NCBI GenBank assembly: GCA_022736595.1
Contig: DZDC01000034.1
Coordinates: forward strand, 4,286-22,041
Length of the DNA: 17,756 bases
Origin: Draconibacterium orientale
Lineage (GTDB): Bacteria; Bacteroidota; Bacteroidia; Bacteroidales; UBA1556
Reading direction: 5' to 3'
Made by a program: the position numbers and the translations under genes
Shown: positions 14,601 through 17,756 of the stretch, piece after piece
Position numbering within the stretch: the stretch's first letter is position 1
Layout: every line of letters starts with the position of its first letter
Notes under the pieces: generated by a model
The model's database searches: none
Seen by the model: the letters and a program-made list of their open reading frames with translations, nothing else
Told to the model about the DNA's origin: nothing

Positions 14601-16421
14601 ATGAAAGATAATTCAACAAATATATTTCTTAGATTAGGACAACAATACTTTGGCTGGTTAAAGAACGATATAACCAACAAAATCCATATAGCACTCTCTA
14701 CCTTATTCTTTATAGTTTCTATCTATGAGCTTGGCTTTTCAAAGCTGCATCACACCGACACAGTGCTTCATTTAATTTATAAAATATACTTATTCAGCTA
14801 CTTTGCTCTGTATTACTTAAAGAATTTCAAGTCAAATTTTATTAAAAATAGGTTATTCTGGCTCATTAAATCAGCATTTATGGTTTGGCTAATCTTTTTC
14901 TTAAGCCAATCTATTGCTCCTATTTCTGCTTTTAAAGTTGGGTATAGTTTTTATGAATACATCAATAGTTTTTATTTAATCTACTTTCTTTTAGGAATTA
15001 TTTTTTTAGCTGAGATATCGAAGAAGATCAACAAACTTTATTTAATCAAACTCAATTTTGCTCTCATTATTATTTTCAGCTTTGGAATAATAATCTTTAT
15101 CGGAGCTTTAGCTTTACTCATGCCAAATGCAACCGTTGGAGGTATTTCAATCATTGACGCCTTGTTTACTTCCACTTCGGCAGTTTGTGTTACCGGATTG
15201 TCGGTGGTGGATACTGCAACCTATTTTTCTCCCTTAGGAAAAGCCATTGTATTGTTATTAATACAGATTGGGGGTTTGGGAATTATGACTTTTACAACTG
15301 TTTTTGTTTATTTTTTCAAAACAGGAAATTCGCTTCGCGAACAGATCATTCTAAAAGATGCCTTTAGTGCCGACAACCCCTCGGATGTATTTAGGATTGC
15401 TTTTAAAATTCTTATTGTTACCATTGCTATTGAAGCGGTTGGGGCTTTTTTAATTTTCATGAATATTAGTAATTCTCCCATTGTTGGCTTTGGCAATAAA
15501 TTAGAATTTTCCGTATTTCATTCCATTTCCGCTTTCTGTAATGCCGGATTTTCAACCCAAACCAATGGCTTAAATGAGTCCTTTTTAAGATTCAATTATG
15601 GCATATTTTGGATTATTTCGTTTCTAATTATCGTTGGTGGTATAGGATTTCCATTGATTATTAGCACTTTGAATTTTTTTAAAGCACTTATTAAAGGCTA
15701 TATTAGTAAGTATCTAATGGGAACTGTATTACATAAATATCCAAAAATAATCAACATAAATTCTCGTATAGCCCTGATAATGACAGGCATATTACTTTTG
15801 TTAGGAACGTTGAGTTTCTTTGTTTTGGAATATCACAATACACTGCAACCCCACACTACCTTTTATGGCAAATTGGCGGTTTCATTTTTTAATTCTGTTA
15901 CCCCCAGGACTGCTGGTTTTAACAACGTGGATATGACTTCAATCGGTCGTCCTATGATACTGATAATGATATTCTTAATGTGGGTTGGGGCCTCCCCTGC
16001 CTCCACAGGAGGTGGTATTAAAACCACTACTTTTGCTGTAGCATTCTTAAACATCTTCAGTGTATCGCGAGGACTCGGCAGAATTGAAATCTATAATAGA
16101 AAAATCAGAAACAATTCCGAGAGGCGCACCTTAGCTGTCATAATCCTATCTCTTCTGACTATTGGCTTTGGGACATTCTTAATTGTTTTGGTGCAGCCAA
16201 ATTTAAGTATATTGGCCATAGCATTTGAATGTTTTTCGGCTTATGGCACTGTGGGTTTAAGTTTAGGGATTACTGGTGGACTAGACGAATTTAGCAAATC
16301 GGTACTCATTGGATTAATGTTTTTAGGAAGAGTAGGAACGCTTAACTTTATGATTGGAATTTTGAAAAATGTACAAGTTGAACGATACCAATTTCCAAAG
16401 GAAAATATCCTTATTAATTAG
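14601..16421 (+). CDS. trkH: TrkH/KtrB-type potassium channel subunit with extra N-terminal membrane helices
   Basis: The membrane pore subunit of a Trk/Ktr K+ uptake system, 606 aa from the ATG at 14601. The frame is open back to a TTG at 14547, which would add 18 residues; ATG is preferred because neither site has an SD sequence. The four P-loop filter segments are visible: TSTSAVCVTGLS, SAFCNAGFST, TPRTAGFN and SAYGTVGLS, each with its filter Gly. Helices around them fit the eight-TM core. Ahead of the core are about 150 residues with four further hydrophobic segments (IHIALSTLFFIVSIYELGF, IYLFSYFALYYL, AFMVWLIFFL, FYLIYFLLGIIFLAEI) that E. coli TrkH lacks. It is followed by its RCK partner 62 bp downstream. 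Whether it is Na+- or H+-coupled cannot be read from sequence. Confidence 0.93.
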   Translation: MKDNSTNIFLRLGQQYFGWLKNDITNKIHIALSTLFFIVSIYELGFSKLHHTDTVLHLIYKIYLFSYFALYYLKNFKSNFIKNRLFWLIKSAFMVWLIFFLSQSIAPISAFKVGYSFYEYINSFYLIYFLLGIIFLAEISKKINKLYLIKLNFALIIIFSFGIIIFIGALALLMPNATVGGISIIDALFTSTSAVCVTGLSVVDTATYFSPLGKAIVLLLIQIGGLGIMTFTTVFVYFFKTGNSLREQIILKDAFSADNPSDVFRIAFKILIVTIAIEAVGAFLIFMNISNSPIVGFGNKLEFSVFHSISAFCNAGFSTQTNGLNESFLRFNYGIFWIISFLIIVGGIGFPLIISTLNFFKALIKGYISKYLMGTVLHKYPKIININSRIALIMTGILLLLGTLSFFVLEYHNTLQPHTTFYGKLAVSFFNSVTPRTAGFNNVDMTSIGRPMILIMIFLMWVGASPASTGGGIKTTTFAVAFLNIFSVSRGLGRIEIYNRKIRNNSERRTLAVIILSLLTIGFGTFLIVLVQPNLSILAIAFECFSAYGTVGLSLGITGGLDEFSKSVLIGLMFLGRVGTLNFMIGILKNVQVERYQFPKENILIN

Positions 16422-16483
16422 TTTTTTTCTTTTAAAACTTCGCTTTCACGACAACAAAATAACAAATTGAAATAAGACATCAT

Positions 16484-17194
16484 ATGAAAGTATTAATCAT
16501 AGGTTTAGGAAATTTTGGAGCCTCATTGGCAACCAAACTCACACTTGCTGGGCATGAAGTTATTGGAGTAGATTCTGATATGCAAAGAGTTGAACACGTA
16601 AAAGAAGAAATAACCTCAGCAATTGAAGCCGATTGCACAGATGAACTCGCACTCAAGCGATTACCAATATTTTCGGTAGATGTGGTGGTAGTAGCCATTG
16701 GAAGTGAAGTGGGTGCTTCCATTTTAATAACGGCCATGCTGAAACAATTTGGTGTTAAGAGAATCATTAGCCGATCTTTATCCGATATCCATCAAACAGT
16801 ATTGGAAGCCATTGGAGTAAAAGAAATTATCCATCCAGAGCAAGACGCAGCAACACATTTGGCTGAAAAAATGGAGATGCAAAACGTTATTGCATCAATA
16901 AACCTCTATGAAGGACATAACATTGTGGAAGTGCCCATCTTGCCCAATTATGCGGGAAAAACCTTGAACGATATCAATTTTCGAAAAAACTTTCATCTCA
17001 ACATTCTGCTCTTATTGCGAAACAAACACTGGACCAATATTATGGGTATAAAGCGAGTAAAGAAAGCTCTTGAGAATGTAAATCCTGATACCATTTTAGA
17101 AAAAGATGATATCCTTGTAGTTTTTGGAAAGGTTGCAGATATAAAAAGATACATGAAAAACTTCAATTCGATTGAAGATGAAGATATATCGTAA
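16484..17194 (+). CDS. ktrA: KtrA/TrkA-type RCK regulatory subunit of K+ uptake
   Basis: A 236-aa cytoplasmic protein with one RCK_N domain (Rossmann fold, dinucleotide motif GLGNFG at residues 7-12, acidic GVDSD at the end of strand 2, DVVVVAIG) and one RCK_C domain (about residues 140-225, NIVEVPILPNYAGKTLNDINFR ... DDILVVFGKVADIKRYM). The single RCK pair is the KtrA arrangement; E. coli TrkA has two in tandem. Such proteins form an octameric ring that binds NAD(H) or ATP/ADP and gates the TrkH/KtrB pore. It lies directly downstream of the channel gene, so stoichiometric co-expression is likely. It ends 31 bp before the terminator hairpin of the convergent ssrA gene. Confidence 0.93.
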   Translation: MKVLIIGLGNFGASLATKLTLAGHEVIGVDSDMQRVEHVKEEITSAIEADCTDELALKRLPIFSVDVVVVAIGSEVGASILITAMLKQFGVKRIISRSLSDIHQTVLEAIGVKEIIHPEQDAATHLAEKMEMQNVIASINLYEGHNIVEVPILPNYAGKTLNDINFRKNFHLNILLLLRNKHWTNIMGIKRVKKALENVNPDTILEKDDILVVFGKVADIKRYMKNFNSIEDEDIS

Positions 17195-17217
17195 GTTCCA
17201 GAACAATATTAAGGAGA

Positions 17218-17275
17218 AATAAAAAAAACTTTGCAAATGCTGAAATTGTAATCATTCAGACGAAGTGCAAAGTTT
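17218..17275 (-). terminator. Intrinsic terminator of ssrA
   Basis: On the minus strand AAACTTTGCA (17275-17266) pairs with TGCAAAGTTT (17235-17226), a perfect 10-bp stem, with a second small stem CTGAA/TTCAG inside its 30-nt loop, followed by a U tract (T run at 17225-17218 on that strand). There is no T tract on the other side, so it serves ssrA rather than ktrA. Confidence 0.8.
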
Positions 17276-17277
17276 AG

Positions 17278-17674
17278 TGGAGCTGCGGGGAGTTGAACCC
17301 CGGTCCAAACAAGGAAGCTGAGTGCTTTCTTCATGCTTAGTTTTGCTTGGGTTTTCGAGATTGAAACGCTGCAAAACAACCCTCTCAATCCTTAGCTCGG
17401 TATTATTTCGAACAGCAACACGAGCAACCACTGTTCTATCCCTACATTGTCTGCACCTCTTGATCGAAATGGGGTAAGGCATAACCTTTCGAGAGATGTC
17501 TCGTCCATGCACCTAGTGCTCGGATAAAGTTTAATCTACTGTGATTCGATTAAGCAGCAAGAGCGTAATTATTTTCGCCAAATAAAATTTATGAATTTAC
17601 TTTAACGTGCATTACTCACAAAGCACGGCATGCTTACAATCCTCTTCAGCCTGCTGTCAAAGCCGGTCAGCCCC
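17278..17674 (-). ncRNA. ssrA: Transfer-messenger RNA (tmRNA)
   Basis: tmRNA rescues stalled ribosomes and tags the unfinished protein for proteolysis, together with SmpB. The 5' end reads GGGGCTGACCGGCTTTGACA and the 3' end GGGGTTCAACTCCCCGCAGCTCCA, the classical tRNA-like ends. The acceptor stem pairs GGGGCUG with CAGCUCC and contains the G3-U70 wobble that alanyl-tRNA synthetase recognises. The T arm is GGGG-TTCAACT-CCCC. The tag reading frame is at 17579-17550 and gives GENNYALAA followed by TAA; the ALAA end is the usual ClpXP-type degradation signal. CCA is not encoded (the bases after the discriminator A are CTA). Length is about 397 nt as a one-piece tmRNA. A spurious open frame covers part of it on the same strand and should not be annotated as a protein. 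Confidence 0.97.
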
Positions 17675-17697
17675 AGAGTTAATTTTTAAAAGCTCGG

Positions 17698-17729
17698 CAA
17701 AGATACATATAAAGCTTTAGTCAAATTCA
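17698..17729 (-). promoter_or_regulatory. Promoter of ssrA
   Basis: On the minus strand the -7 box TATCTTTG (17705-17698) is an exact TAnnTTTG match. Two TTG elements lie upstream, 16 and 22 bases away, on either side of the usual spacing of about 19; the farther one fits the wider range reported for Flavobacterium promoters. The mature 5' end at 17674 is about 24 nt below the box, leaving a short leader for RNase P to remove. Confidence 0.55.
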
Positions 17730-17756
17730 AAACTCCTGCAAACTTATTTAACACCT

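Noticed and set aside
17252..17512. An 86-aa open frame on the minus strand
   Set aside because: It lies within the tmRNA gene; the nucleotide sequence is explained by conserved tmRNA structure.
1..17756. CRISPR array, insertion sequence, prophage or anti-phage defence cluster
   Set aside because: No regularly spaced repeats, transposase, integrase, tRNA-flanked insertion or recognised defence gene was seen. The solitary DnaB-like gene is the only feature reminiscent of phage replication, and it has no phage neighbours. The tmRNA gene is a common integration site, but no integrase or duplicated 3' end is present in the window.

Overview
The window looks like a chromosomal segment of a Bacteroidota bacterium. 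The pointers are AT-rich intergenic DNA, -7 boxes of the Bacteroidota form TAnnTTTG, weak Shine-Dalgarno signals, a TrmB with the DPQPK variant, a prokaryotic CCDC81-type HU/SPOR protein, a YejK/NA37 nucleoid protein, and a tmRNA whose tag reads GENNYALAA. The sequence alone does not fix the order or genus. There is no phage, insertion sequence, CRISPR array or conjugative gene; the region is mostly housekeeping, with several poorly understood conserved genes.

Layout. (1) Bases 1-3611, minus strand: a compact run read from about 3580 leftwards. It holds a deoxynucleoside kinase, kdsB, a HU-like/TM/SPOR protein, trmB, an alkyltransferase-like (ATL) repair protein, and the first 26 codons of recN, cut by the window edge. 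Gaps are short or negative, and a good promoter lies upstream at 3582-3611. (2) 3638-5990, minus: a GH3-family acyl-adenylating enzyme, then an exported propeller-like protein of unknown function 4 bp downstream. (3) 6139-7180, plus: a stand-alone DnaB C-terminal (RecA-fold) paralogue with its own promoter and a strong palindromic terminator. (4) 7175-10178, plus: a DUF2148 cysteine-cluster protein, aroQ and a cytoplasmic M49 dipeptidyl peptidase III, spaced like an operon. (5) 10220-14213, minus: a polysaccharide deacetylase lipoprotein, a second lipoprotein with a probable barrel fold, a YejK/NA37 nucleoid-associated protein and a class I isoprenoid-synthase-like protein, also spaced like an operon. 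(6) 14421-17194, plus: a two-gene K+ uptake system, TrkH/KtrB-type channel plus KtrA/TrkA-type RCK regulator, behind a leader with a terminator-like hairpin. (7) 17226-17705, minus: the tmRNA gene ssrA with promoter and terminator, convergent to the K+ operon.

How they fit together. Region 1 mixes envelope (KDO activation for LPS, SPOR), nucleotide salvage, tRNA modification and DNA repair (ATL, RecN). Region 5 mixes surface carbohydrate processing, nucleoid biology and a possible isoprenoid activity. No single dedicated system is evident. The best candidates for undescribed biology are the DnaB-like protein that keeps Walker motifs but has lost the arginine finger, the isoprenoid-synthase-like protein, the HU-TM-SPOR fusion, and the GH3/propeller pair.
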